Positions 47,366-55,360 of a stretch of 64,000 bases of DNA are shown here, one piece after another. Positions within the stretch are counted from its first letter, which is position 1. Each line of letters opens with the position of its first letter. The notes under the pieces were generated by a model. The model had not been told where the DNA came from and did no database searches. It worked only from the letters and a program-made list of their open reading frames with translations. Origin of the DNA: Arcicella rosea (GTDB lineage Bacteria; Bacteroidota; Bacteroidia; Cytophagales; Spirosomataceae). Location: NCBI RefSeq assembly GCF_014204325.1, contig NZ_JACHKT010000015.1, forward strand, positions 1-64,000. Direction: 5' to 3'. The translations under genes were made by a program, and so were the position numbers.

Positions 47366-48064
47366 ATGAAACATAAAGGTCTCTTTTTTGCCATCAGTAT
47401 TATTTCACTTTGGGGTATTTCGCTTGCCTACTTGTTGAATTATCCGATAGATTTTTACAATCCTTTGGTGTATGTTTTTATGTTGTTGCAAATGCAACTT
47501 TATACGGGCGTTTTTATTACGGCACACGATGCTATTCATGACGTTGTTGCTCCTAATAACAAAAAACTCAACTATGCCATTGGCTTTTTGTGTGCTACGC
47601 TTTTTGCTTTTAATAACTATGGAAAATTATCGAAGAAACATCACTTACATCATAAAAACGTAGTGACAGACGAAGACCCTGATTATTATGATGGAAACTT
47701 TTTCAGATGGTATTTAAAGTTTGCTTTAGAGTACGTTACCTTCTGGCAGATTTTGTTGATGGCGATTACCTATAATTTATTGAAATTAGTTTTTCCGATG
47801 GAAAACCTCATTGTTTTTTGGGAAGTACCAGCGATTTTGAGTACGCTACAACTTTTTTATTTTGGTACTTATCTTCCGCACCGTGGCGAACATGAGGCGA
47901 ATGATATTTATAAATCTCGAAGTCAGAAACTCAATCATTTTATGGCTTTTATTTCATGTTACTTCTTTGGCTATCATCACGAACATCATGCTTATCCCTA
48001 CTTGCCTTGGTGGAAATTAGCTGAGGCAAAGGAGAAAGAAGAGTTGAAGGTTTTGAAAAACTGA
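47366..48064 (+). CDS. crtW: Beta-carotene ketolase, CrtW type
   Basis: A 232-residue integral membrane di-iron oxygenase of the fatty-acid desaturase superfamily. Histidine clusters are in the CrtW arrangement: HDAIHD, HHLHHKN, and FGYHHEHHAYPYLPWWKL, with the CrtW-typical LSTLQLFYFGTYLPHRGEHE before the last. CrtW adds keto groups at the 4/4' positions of beta-ionone rings (echinenone, canthaxanthin, astaxanthin). I chose the ATG at 47366; a GTG at 47348 is in frame. No other carotenoid gene adjoins it. A related hydroxylase or a lipid desaturase cannot be fully excluded, but the C-terminal motif favours CrtW. Confidence 0.85.
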   Translation: MKHKGLFFAISIISLWGISLAYLLNYPIDFYNPLVYVFMLLQMQLYTGVFITAHDAIHDVVAPNNKKLNYAIGFLCATLFAFNNYGKLSKKHHLHHKNVVTDEDPDYYDGNFFRWYLKFALEYVTFWQILLMAITYNLLKLVFPMENLIVFWEVPAILSTLQLFYFGTYLPHRGEHEANDIYKSRSQKLNHFMAFISCYFFGYHHEHHAYPYLPWWKLAEAKEKEELKVLKN

Positions 48065-48070
48065 GGAGGC

Positions 48071-48580
48071 TTAAAGTCGTTCCAATATCTTTGATGCTCG
48101 ATTCTTAAATGCTGGAGATTGATATGGTAATTGTTCTTCTAATATAAATTTCAACTCAGTTTTAAGTTCAGGATAATGCTTGCTGAGATTGAACAAAACC
48201 GTCATTGAAAATGCTTTGATAGCAACCGCTTCTTCATGGTTACTCAAGTATTGAAAGCAAATGTCAGCTGCTATTCCATGTAATTCTTCTGGGATTTCAA
48301 CAGTTTGTAGCACTCGTATCGTATTGCGTTTGATGGCATCGTGTAAATTATCTTGCTTGAGATTTAACAACATTTTTTCGATATAAGGTATTATCAAAAA
48401 ACTCCAGCGGTCAGTACAATGAGACATAATATTGGCTGAATGTTGATTTTTTCTGCTATCACCTTCAATGAAAATAGTCATTAATTCATCAAATCTTGCT
48501 GGATTTCCATCAATCCAATCAACAATTACAGCATACTTTTCTTTTGAAAATCGTTCCGGAATGGCTTCTTTGATGTTCAT
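48071..48580 (-). CDS. HEAT-like helical repeat protein, 169 aa
   Basis: Soluble, all-helical protein with paired helices such as FDELMTIFIEGDSRKNQHSA, WSFLIIPYIEKMLLNLKQ and AIKRNTIRVLQTVEIPEELH, which look like HEAT or ARM-type repeats. Function unknown; likely a small protein-binding scaffold. It starts 1 bp after the stop of the OmpA-family gene upstream, so the two are translationally close and cotranscribed. Confidence 0.72.
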   Translation of the reverse strand: MNIKEAIPERFSKEKYAVIVDWIDGNPARFDELMTIFIEGDSRKNQHSANIMSHCTDRWSFLIIPYIEKMLLNLKQDNLHDAIKRNTIRVLQTVEIPEELHGIAADICFQYLSNHEEAVAIKAFSMTVLFNLSKHYPELKTELKFILEEQLPYQSPAFKNRASKILERL

Positions 48581-48581
48581 C

Positions 48582-50480
48582 TTATAAAAACTTTATTTCA
48601 ATTCTTCTGTTCAATTTACGATTTTCGGCAGAAGTGTTGGGTAAAATTGGCTTGCTTTTTCCATAACCTTCTGATTTTACCATTGCAGGATTGATTCCTT
48701 TTTGTATTAAATAATCACGAACGGATTTTGCTCTTTTTTGGGATAAAACTAAATTTTCAGCATCCTTTCCAACGTCGTCGGTATGACCAGAAATTTCTAT
48801 CGGCAAATCTTTATTTTCATTCAGCAAAAGCGTCAATTTATCTAATTCAATTCTGGAAGCTTCTTGTAATTCCCATTTTCCTGTATCAAAAAAGATATTA
48901 TTTAAAATCTCTTTACTATTTTTCTGAATCGGTTCAAGCGGAATGTCGAGTACTTTATCTGTGCCAGATATTTCAGAGAAATCAAAATTCATACTCTTGA
49001 AAAAATATCCTTTTTTATTGACAAAAACGGCATAAGCTCCGCCATTTTCCAAGACAAAAGTATAATTTCCTGTCTGAGCATCAGCCTTAAAAAGTCCCAC
49101 TTTTTCCTGTGTTTTTAGCGAAATCAATTCAATTTCAGCCGAAAGTTTTTGTTTACTTTTGGCATCAAATACGATTCCTTTTAAAAAATAAGTGGACTTA
49201 AATTGTTGTTGGAAGTTTTCGGGCAAAGTAATTTCTACAATTTTAGCACGACGTACTCTATCATCCTGACTTCTTTCTAAAGAGTAATAAGCCTTTTTGC
49301 TGTCGGAAGTAATAAAAAAAGCGACTTGGTCTTCATTAGTATTTAGCGGAAAGCCCAGATTTACAGGTTTTGTCCATTGATTTTGCTGATTTTCAGTAAA
49401 AAACAAATCCAATCCGCCCATGCCTACATGTCCTTCGGAAGAGAAAAAAAGCGTTTTTCCGTTGGCATGAATAAAAGGCGAAAGGTCGTCTTCGCTGGTG
49501 TTGATGACATTGCCAAGATTTTGTGCTTTCGTCCAAACATTCATGGAATCTAACTTACTCAGCCAAATATCTCTTTTGCCGATACTTCCTTTTCTATCCG
49601 AAACAAAGTACAAGGTTCGTCCATCCGCAGAAAGTGAAGGTTGTGATTCCCATTCGCCAGAATTGATATTTGGCCCTAAATTTTGTGGTGACGACCAATC
49701 ATTCCCTTCTTTATAAGCAATGAACAAATCGCAACTTCCGAAGCCTCTTCTGCCTCCGCAAGAAGTAAACACCAAAGTTCTACCATCAGCCGAAATCGAA
49801 GCCGTTCCTTCATTTTCCAGCGTATTGATTTTATCAGAAATGGAAATAGGCACAGACCAAGTACTGTCTTTGAAAACAGATTGATAAAGGTTTTCATCTT
49901 TATCTTGTTGACCCGTAAAAATCAGCGTTTCACGGTCGGCAGAAAGTACGGGAAAGTATTGGGAATCGAAACGATTGACAGTTTTAGGGAGTTCAACAGG
50001 CGAAATTTTCAGGGGATTTTCTAAAGATTTGATAGCAAACTTACAGCTTTCTAAACGAGCCAAATATCTTTTTTGGTTGGAAGTCGTAACTGATGGCTGA
50101 CCTTTTTCTAAATATACCAAAGCTTTTTGGTAATCGCCTTTTTTGAGGTACAATTGTCCCAATTGTTGGGAAGCTATTTCTGTCACCGAGCTTTTTTCCT
50201 GAGCATTTACCGCCTTTTCATAATTCAGAATCGCATTGCCAAATTGGCGATTTTGTTCGTATAATTTTCCTAAATGGAAATAAGGTTCAGCAAATAATTT
50301 GTCTCTTTCAATGGCTTCTTCAAACTCATTATAGGCCGTTTCTAAATTTCTTTCTTGCAAAGCCTTTAAGGCATTTTGGTATGCGTCAATAGCTTTTTTG
50401 TTAGTGGAAGACAGCGTATTTTGAGCTTTAATAAAGAAGGAGAAATTAGCAAAAGAGAGGAGCAAAAAAAGGAATCTCAT
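48582..50480 (-). CDS. TPR / PD40 / OmpA-family outer-membrane-associated protein
   Basis: A 632-residue exported protein with a domain order common in Bacteroidota: signal peptide (about 1-19), TPR repeats (about 25-150), WD40-like PD40 beta-propeller repeats (about 170-400, with FPVLSADRETLIFTG, ASISADGRTLVFTS, PSLSADGRTLYFVSD, PFIHANGKTLFFSSE), a carboxypeptidase-regulatory-like sandwich (about 425-505) and a C-terminal OmpA domain with IFFDTGKWELQEAS and the peptidoglycan-binding ISGHTDDVGKDAENLVLSQKRA. It probably anchors to the cell wall and scaffolds an envelope or secretion complex; related proteins are PorE-like type 9 secretion components, but I see no other such genes here. Confidence 0.88.
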   Translation of the reverse strand: MRFLFLLLSFANFSFFIKAQNTLSSTNKKAIDAYQNALKALQERNLETAYNEFEEAIERDKLFAEPYFHLGKLYEQNRQFGNAILNYEKAVNAQEKSSVTEIASQQLGQLYLKKGDYQKALVYLEKGQPSVTTSNQKRYLARLESCKFAIKSLENPLKISPVELPKTVNRFDSQYFPVLSADRETLIFTGQQDKDENLYQSVFKDSTWSVPISISDKINTLENEGTASISADGRTLVFTSCGGRRGFGSCDLFIAYKEGNDWSSPQNLGPNINSGEWESQPSLSADGRTLYFVSDRKGSIGKRDIWLSKLDSMNVWTKAQNLGNVINTSEDDLSPFIHANGKTLFFSSEGHVGMGGLDLFFTENQQNQWTKPVNLGFPLNTNEDQVAFFITSDSKKAYYSLERSQDDRVRRAKIVEITLPENFQQQFKSTYFLKGIVFDAKSKQKLSAEIELISLKTQEKVGLFKADAQTGNYTFVLENGGAYAVFVNKKGYFFKSMNFDFSEISGTDKVLDIPLEPIQKNSKEILNNIFFDTGKWELQEASRIELDKLTLLLNENKDLPIEISGHTDDVGKDAENLVLSQKRAKSVRDYLIQKGINPAMVKSEGYGKSKPILPNTSAENRKLNRRIEIKFL

Positions 50481-50594
50481 GTCTGGGAAATTTAATAGAA
50501 CAAAAGAATTTATTTTACAAAAACGGGAAGGAATTAGTTAATGTTAAGTGAAAAATAAAAGTTTTTAGGAATAAAACGAATACTCAAAGCTAAA

Positions 50595-50630
50595 TTCATT
50601 AGGGTGCGACTTAAGTCGCACCCTAATGAA
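50595..50630. repeat. Perfect 36-bp palindrome
   Basis: Two exact 18-bp half sites meet at 50612/50613 with no loop (centre GCGACTTAAGTCGC). It is much richer in GC than its surroundings. It lies in the 299-bp spacer between queE and the OmpA-family gene. It could be an operator or a mobile palindromic repeat; without a loop it is unlikely to be a simple terminator. Confidence 0.7.
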
Positions 50631-50779
50631 AAGAAACATTTTTCACAACTAATGATGCTCTTTTAATTCATTCGATTATGCACAATGCAAATAAAACTGA
50701 TAGCGTATGTTTTTGTATCTAATTGATAGTCAAAGGCATAAAGCTCAACTCCTCACTCACAATTCAGCACTCATCATTG

Positions 50780-51421
50780 CTATGGAATATCCATAAACTT
50801 ATGTACTTGTAACGAAATTCTCCATTTTGGATTGTTCTTGATGTACTCTATGATTTGCGGAAGCATTTGTTCCATTCTACTCCATTCGGGTTGAAGGTAC
50901 AGCATACAATCAGACGAAACCAAGCTGGCAAAGCTTTCAGCCCACTCAAAATCTGATTGATTGAAAATGATTACTTTCAATTCGTGTGCTTTCGGATAAA
51001 TATCAGGATTGGGCGATTTGAATTTTTTAGGAGAAAAACAAATCCAATCCCAAGCACCTGATACTTGTTCACAAACGCCTGATGTTTCAATATTGGTTTC
51101 AAAACCTGCTTGATGCAAGGCTTCGGTGAGTTCATCTAAATTGTGCATCAAAGGCTCGCCACCTGTGATTACCGCCAAACGTCCTTCGTAAGCAGAAGCC
51201 TCCGCCACAATTTGACTAATACTTAATTTTGGATGTGCGTTTATATCCCAAGATTCTTTCACATCGCACCAGTGACAGCCCACATCACAACCGCCTAAGC
51301 GGATAAAATAAGCGGCTCTACCTTGATGAAAACCTTCGCCTTGAAGTGTATAAAAGGCTTCCATCGTAGGAAGTGATTGATTGGAAGGAATAATTGCTAT
51401 ATCGTTTTGCTCTTTTGTCAT
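50780..51421 (-). CDS. queE: 7-carboxy-7-deazaguanine synthase
   Basis: Radical SAM enzyme that contracts 6-carboxytetrahydropterin to 7-carboxy-7-deazaguanine in queuosine synthesis. From the ATG at 51421 the 213-residue protein has FYTLQGEGFHQGRAAYFIRL and the cluster-binding CDVGCHWCD (C-x3-C-x2-C), then AVITGGEPLMHN, all typical of QueE. Thirteen codons upstream are open but add no homology. Other queuosine genes are not in this window. Confidence 0.95.
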   Translation of the reverse strand: MTKEQNDIAIIPSNQSLPTMEAFYTLQGEGFHQGRAAYFIRLGGCDVGCHWCDVKESWDINAHPKLSISQIVAEASAYEGRLAVITGGEPLMHNLDELTEALHQAGFETNIETSGVCEQVSGAWDWICFSPKKFKSPNPDIYPKAHELKVIIFNQSDFEWAESFASLVSSDCMLYLQPEWSRMEQMLPQIIEYIKNNPKWRISLQVHKFMDIP

Positions 51422-51697
51422 GCGTGTAATGTAAGTAAAATACAAACACAAAATTAGCACATTTCCCTCAGTAAATTGTTGTTGGGGTTTGAAAGCTGTA
51501 AAAGGGTTGGATTTGGAGGTGCTGAGGATTTATTGTAGATGATTTTAAAACTCACGGCATGACTCCAAGTCATACTATGAGTAACAATCTATTTATCAAC
51601 ACTTCTAATTTCTTTCTGAACCAGTAGAAAAGCTTAAGTTTGTAATACTTTATTCAGTTAAAAACTGAATTTATTTTAGGTACAAGTGACGCTCCGA

Positions 51698-52135
51698 TTA
51701 AATCTGTCCTTTATAATTTGGGTCAAAATCTACCATCCATTCAATTCCGTATTTGTCTCTAAACATCCCAAAATATGAACCCCAAGGACTGTCGGCAATA
51801 GGCATTTCAATTTGTCCGCCTGCTGAAAGTCCGTTAAATAATTTGTCGGCTTCTTCCTTGCTTTCTGCACTGATTGAAATTTTACTTCTGTGTTCATTTT
51901 CGTTTGTGCGTCCCATAATTTCGGGAACATCATTGGCCATCAGAACGTTTTTCCCAATCGGCAAAGCAATGTGCATAATTTTGTTTGCTTCGTGTTCTGA
52001 AACCGTAAATTCAGGTCCAGCAAGGTCTTTGAAACGCATAATCATTGCGAATCCTCCACCAAATACAGATTTGTAAAAGTTAAATGCTTCTTCGGCATTT
52101 CCGTTGAAGTTAATGTGAGGATTGATGAGTGCCAT
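51698..52135 (-). CDS. VOC-family (PhnB-like) protein
   Basis: A 145-residue glyoxalase/bleomycin-resistance-fold protein of the PhnB (3-demethylubiquinone-methyltransferase-like) group. Typical parts are INPHINFNGNAEEAFNFYKSVFGG, GPEFTVSEHEANKIMHIALPI, VLMANDVPE and SPWGSYFGMFRDKYGIEWMVD. Function unknown; the family lacks an assigned reaction. I chose the ATG at 52135, which starts the first strand; the frame is open to 52165. Confidence 0.9.
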   Translation of the reverse strand: MALINPHINFNGNAEEAFNFYKSVFGGGFAMIMRFKDLAGPEFTVSEHEANKIMHIALPIGKNVLMANDVPEIMGRTNENEHRSKISISAESKEEADKLFNGLSAGGQIEMPIADSPWGSYFGMFRDKYGIEWMVDFDPNYKGQI

Positions 52136-52165
52136 AGTTTTATAAGTTAAGTTCTTTATGTACAA

Positions 52166-52347
52166 ACCTAAGCTTTAACACTCAATAAACAAGGTCGGAA
52201 AACGACAAAAAAGAGGTTCTTTGTGCCAATATGTGGGTTCTCATACGACTCTTGCTTGACACTAACTGGTTCAAGCCTGTGGCTTGGACTTATAAATCGT
52301 TTCAGGTTAAAACTGAAATGATTTTGACGCTTTGCTTAACACTTGAA
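52166..52347. other. Intergenic sequence with small hairpins
   Basis: Holds two short hairpins, TCAAGCC-TGT-GGCTTGGA (52271-52288) and TTTCAGGTTAAAACTGAAA (52310-52328). A related AACTGAA-type hairpin occurs at 51652-51670. These look like remnants of intergenic repeats at the edge of the accessory island. Confidence 0.4.
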
Positions 52348-52967
52348 TCAGTTAGGGTTTGCAGAAACTTGTCGCTGAACAGATAAAACAAAGTCCTCGG
52401 ATACATTAGATAATTTCGCACATTGTTCAATGGTTAAACCCATTGATAAACCATTTTTAACTGTTTCTATTTTTACAGCCTTTTCTTTTCTATCCTCTGC
52501 CTCTTTGATTTTCCTACTCTCAGCTTTTACAGATTCAGCGTTACGAGCAATCAAAATCTCTAATGAAGCCTTTTCGTCAGGTGTCATTTTACGACTGTCC
52601 AATTCGTCAATGGCTACTTTGAGCCAATCCTCGTCCCAAAATTTAGGAAATTGTATAGGATTGGTAAATGTATGAGTATGTATCGTCTTCATTTACTATG
52701 CGTCCCAGTATAAATCAGTTTTTGTAAATCTGTTTGACAATCAATTTCTTGCAAAGTAAATTTATCTAATTCTAATGTGATAAAAGTCATTTGATTATCA
52801 AAAAGTTCGCCTTGTTCATTTCGCAGATTCGCAACGGTATGAAATTGATAATATGGTAGAATATCGCTTTCCAAAATTGCTACACAAAAGATTTTGGTCA
52901 GTGTTCCATAGTCAAACTTCCCACGTTTTACCATTGCATTAAACTTGTGCAAAGAATAAAACTTCAT
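52348..52967 (-). pseudogene. Broken Rpn-family (PD-(D/E)XK) nuclease/transposase
   Basis: Two adjacent frames together look like the C-terminal two thirds of an Rpn-type recombination-promoting nuclease. The first (52967-52689) has KFYSLHKFNAMVKRGKFDYG, TKIFCVAILESDILPYYQF and ITLELDKFTLQEID; the second (52692-52348) has FPKFWDEDWLKVAIDELDSR, KMTPDEKASLEILIARN and a coiled tail with NGLSMGLTIEQCAKLSNVSE. Removing 14 nt (GGGACGCATAGTAA, minus strand, between the codons for IYT and MKT) would restore one frame, so this looks like an insertion. The N-terminal catalytic part (D and E-x-Q/K residues) is absent, replaced by unrelated upstream sequence. Either half could still be translated, but an active nuclease is unlikely. 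Confidence 0.65.
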
Positions 52968-53058
52968 GCGTTGTACAAAATTTTGGAAAGTTTATTTTCA
53001 TAAGTGAATAACATTTCTTCCCAGTGAGTAAAAATTGAAAAAGTATGCTATTAAATAT

Positions 53059-54042
53059 TTAGATTTCTTGTAATTCGTTTATTTCAGACTCTTCATTTTC
53101 TTTATTACAGCTATTTGCCAGTGCATTTGCAACGTGCCACATTAAAACTGGCGGAATTGCATTACCAATTTGTTTATATATCTGAGTTTCGCTCACTGGA
53201 AAAACAAAATTCTCCGGAAAAGACTGAATGCTTGCTGCTTCTCTTGGAGTAAAACGTCTATAAATTTCATTTTCAATGTCAACTAACAAAACAGGATCTC
53301 TCGAATTTAGACTCGTCTTTGCTAAATGAGAAGTAACTGTTAAACATTGTCCATCTAAATCTTGATACAAACCACGCTTCATATTATTTTTCGCATTTTT
53401 CATTCCCTCAACAGCTCTTTGAGAAAAATAATATTTTTCGTCTTCAATTTCCAATTGTGGAATTACTATTTTAAGAGGAACCCATTTTTTGGTGCTGAAA
53501 AGATTAGTTTCTGAGTGTGTTTCTACTGGAAATTTAAAATCCATATGTAGGTCATTTCTTATTCCAACAATAAAAACTCGTTCTCTTTTTTGTGGTATTC
53601 CAAAGTTTGATGCGAGCAATAACTTGTATTTTACATTATAGCCAACACTTTCAAATTCAGTAATTACCTTTTTAAGAATTGCTCCTTTTTGTAGCGTTAC
53701 CAATCCTTTAACGTTTTCGCAAACAAAGAATTTGGGTTGTTTTACTTTCAAAATTTTTACAAGTTCTTTATATAGGTTAGCCCTGTCATCGTTAGTGTCT
53801 TTGTTTGGGTTTACTGTACTAAATGATTGGCAGGGAAACCCTCCTAGCAATACATCAAAATCTTCAATATCATTAATATCTACGTTTTTAATATCATCGC
53901 AAACAGCAGGATGTTTAAAGTTTGTATTATATGTTTCAACTGCATATTTGTCAAAGTCTAAAGCATAACTTATCTCAAATGGAAGAGGAGGATAATAATC
54001 ATTTAGGAATTTAATCCCACCAAAATAATAATTGCTTCTCAA
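53059..54042 (-). CDS. DNA cytosine-5 methyltransferase lacking motif I
   Basis: C5-methyltransferase of 327 residues. Visible motifs: ALDFDKYAVETYNTNF (II region), motif IV GGFPCQSFS with C71, VI ENVKG, VIII PQKRERVFIVG, target-recognition region, IX RRFTPREAASIQSFPENF and X YKQIGNAIPP. The N-terminal SAM-binding motif I (D-L-F-x-G-x-G-G) is missing: the frame starts at a TTG with RSNYYFGGIKFLNDYYPP, and a TAA lies two codons upstream. The remaining FGGIKFL looks like the tail of motif I. The first 32 bases overlap the end of the DUF4253 gene. It is probably inactive unless complemented; last gene of the restriction-modification operon. Confidence 0.82.
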   Translation of the reverse strand: MRSNYYFGGIKFLNDYYPPLPFEISYALDFDKYAVETYNTNFKHPAVCDDIKNVDINDIEDFDVLLGGFPCQSFSTVNPNKDTNDDRANLYKELVKILKVKQPKFFVCENVKGLVTLQKGAILKKVITEFESVGYNVKYKLLLASNFGIPQKRERVFIVGIRNDLHMDFKFPVETHSETNLFSTKKWVPLKIVIPQLEIEDEKYYFSQRAVEGMKNAKNNMKRGLYQDLDGQCLTVTSHLAKTSLNSRDPVLLVDIENEIYRRFTPREAASIQSFPENFVFPVSETQIYKQIGNAIPPVLMWHVANALANSCNKENEESEINELQEI

Positions 54043-54580
54043 TTTTTATTTGGGATATTAATTCCTGTTCTGTGATAAAAATTTGGTTTAAATCTGGACA
54101 AAACTCTAATAATTCTTCGTAAAAAGCAGAAAAATCATCTATATCCTTTTCAAATTCTATTAAAATCCAAGAATAATTTGCTCCAAGAATATTAATCGAA
54201 AACTGCTTATTCCAATTAGTTAGTTTTTGAACAATCTCATCAGTAGTTAATTCAAAACTTACTCCGCTTGTTTCTTGAACATTGATTATTTCAAATTGAT
54301 TTTTTGATTTAATGATTGAAAGTTCATTGTTCTGAATATCAGAAATAAAACCGATATAACTACTTCCCAACAACCATTTTCTAATATGTTTTATAGCTTC
54401 AATACTATTTCCATTAGATTTAGACAAAACGGAATTTTTAAATCCGATTGGTTCGTTGTTAGCATCGAATATTATTCCTTGATGAATTGGGTTTTGTGTT
54501 TCGTTTTTTAACGTTTGTAAAATAGAAATCCGAAAATCTAATGTATTCGCCAAATTAATTTCGTTCTCTGTTAATTCCAT
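54011..54580 (-). CDS. DUF4253 domain protein
   Basis: A 189-residue soluble protein whose C-terminal half reads as DUF4253: KLTNWNKQFSINILGANYSW, LIEFEKDIDDFSAFYEELLEFCPD and the closing LLFWWD. The N-terminal half (ANTLDFRISILQTLKNE... FIS..) has no recognisable motif. The family is of unknown function and is not a normal restriction-modification component; here it sits between the endonuclease (10-bp gap) and the second methyltransferase (32-bp overlap). Because its FWWD end is exactly the point where the methyltransferase loses its N-terminus, it may have arrived by recombination. Confidence 0.7.
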   Translation of the reverse strand: MELTENEINLANTLDFRISILQTLKNETQNPIHQGIIFDANNEPIGFKNSVLSKSNGNSIEAIKHIRKWLLGSSYIGFISDIQNNELSIIKSKNQFEIINVQETSGVSFELTTDEIVQKLTNWNKQFSINILGANYSWILIEFEKDIDDFSAFYEELLEFCPDLNQIFITEQELISQIKIEKQLLFWWD

Positions 54581-54590
54581 AAATTAAATT

Positions 54591-55358
54591 TTAAGGTTGA
54601 AATACAGCATTATTGTGATAAAGAAGAAACTCTTCATTTGGCAAAAATTTCATAGGGGGAATTATTTGTCTGTTTTCAAATTTGGATAATTCTTCTTGGT
54701 AAAAAATCTCTTTTGAATATTTTTTCATTTTAGAAGAAAACAATATTTTGTAGTTTTTGTCAATTGAAATCAAACCCTTGTCAAAAGCCTTGTCAAATGT
54801 TGCTGACAAACAAATTCCATTAGTTGGGTTTAATCTGTTCTTCTCATCTTTCGACCAAGGCTTGATGTGAGAAGCAATTAAAAGTTCAGGAATTTTGATA
54901 CCTGTTATTGAGCAAACATTTGAATAATTTGATAGAACCAACGTTCTAAAATAATCTTGATTAATTCTTACTTTCGTTTCACGAATTTTATATTCTCCTT
55001 TTTTAGAACTATCGACAAATATTTCTGTATTTCCTTTTTTGTAAAAATCTACAAATTTTTCAAATAATAGATTTTCACTTTTGAAAAACATTTCATCAAA
55101 ATTAGTGGAAAATTCTTCAAAAATTTCTTTATCTAACTTTCCAATGTTGGTTGCTCCCTTTCTTCCTAAAAGCTTCTGTCTTGGGTCTAGACTTACAAAA
55201 TTCACAAGTTTAAAAGCTACTGCTCCTGGTGTTCTTCCAATAATGTGTCCAAGCTCTTTTACATCAGTGCTACTTGTATTAAATTGCCCATATGGTATTT
55301 TACAATATAAATTGTAAGCCAAAATTAGTTCATCTCGTGTCCAATTTCTTCTTTCCAT
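54591..55358 (-). CDS. HNH restriction endonuclease
   Basis: A 255-residue protein. N-terminal region (RRNWTRDELILAYNLYCKIP, IIGRTPGAVAFKLVNF) looks like a helical DNA-recognition part; the C-terminal half carries an HNH_2 nuclease fold with YSNVCSITGIKIPELLIASH, IKPWSKDEKNRLNP, TNGICLSATFDKAFDKGL. The ASHIKPW histidine and the NGICL asparagine are present; the third position reads F-D, a variant I believe is common in this family. Its place between two cytosine-5 methyltransferase genes makes it the likely restriction enzyme of a type II system. The start lies 2 bp after the first methyltransferase stop. The recognition site cannot be read from sequence. Confidence 0.85.
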   Translation of the reverse strand: MERRNWTRDELILAYNLYCKIPYGQFNTSSTDVKELGHIIGRTPGAVAFKLVNFVSLDPRQKLLGRKGATNIGKLDKEIFEEFSTNFDEMFFKSENLLFEKFVDFYKKGNTEIFVDSSKKGEYKIRETKVRINQDYFRTLVLSNYSNVCSITGIKIPELLIASHIKPWSKDEKNRLNPTNGICLSATFDKAFDKGLISIDKNYKILFSSKMKKYSKEIFYQEELSKFENRQIIPPMKFLPNEEFLLYHNNAVFQP

Positions 55359-55360
55359 AT

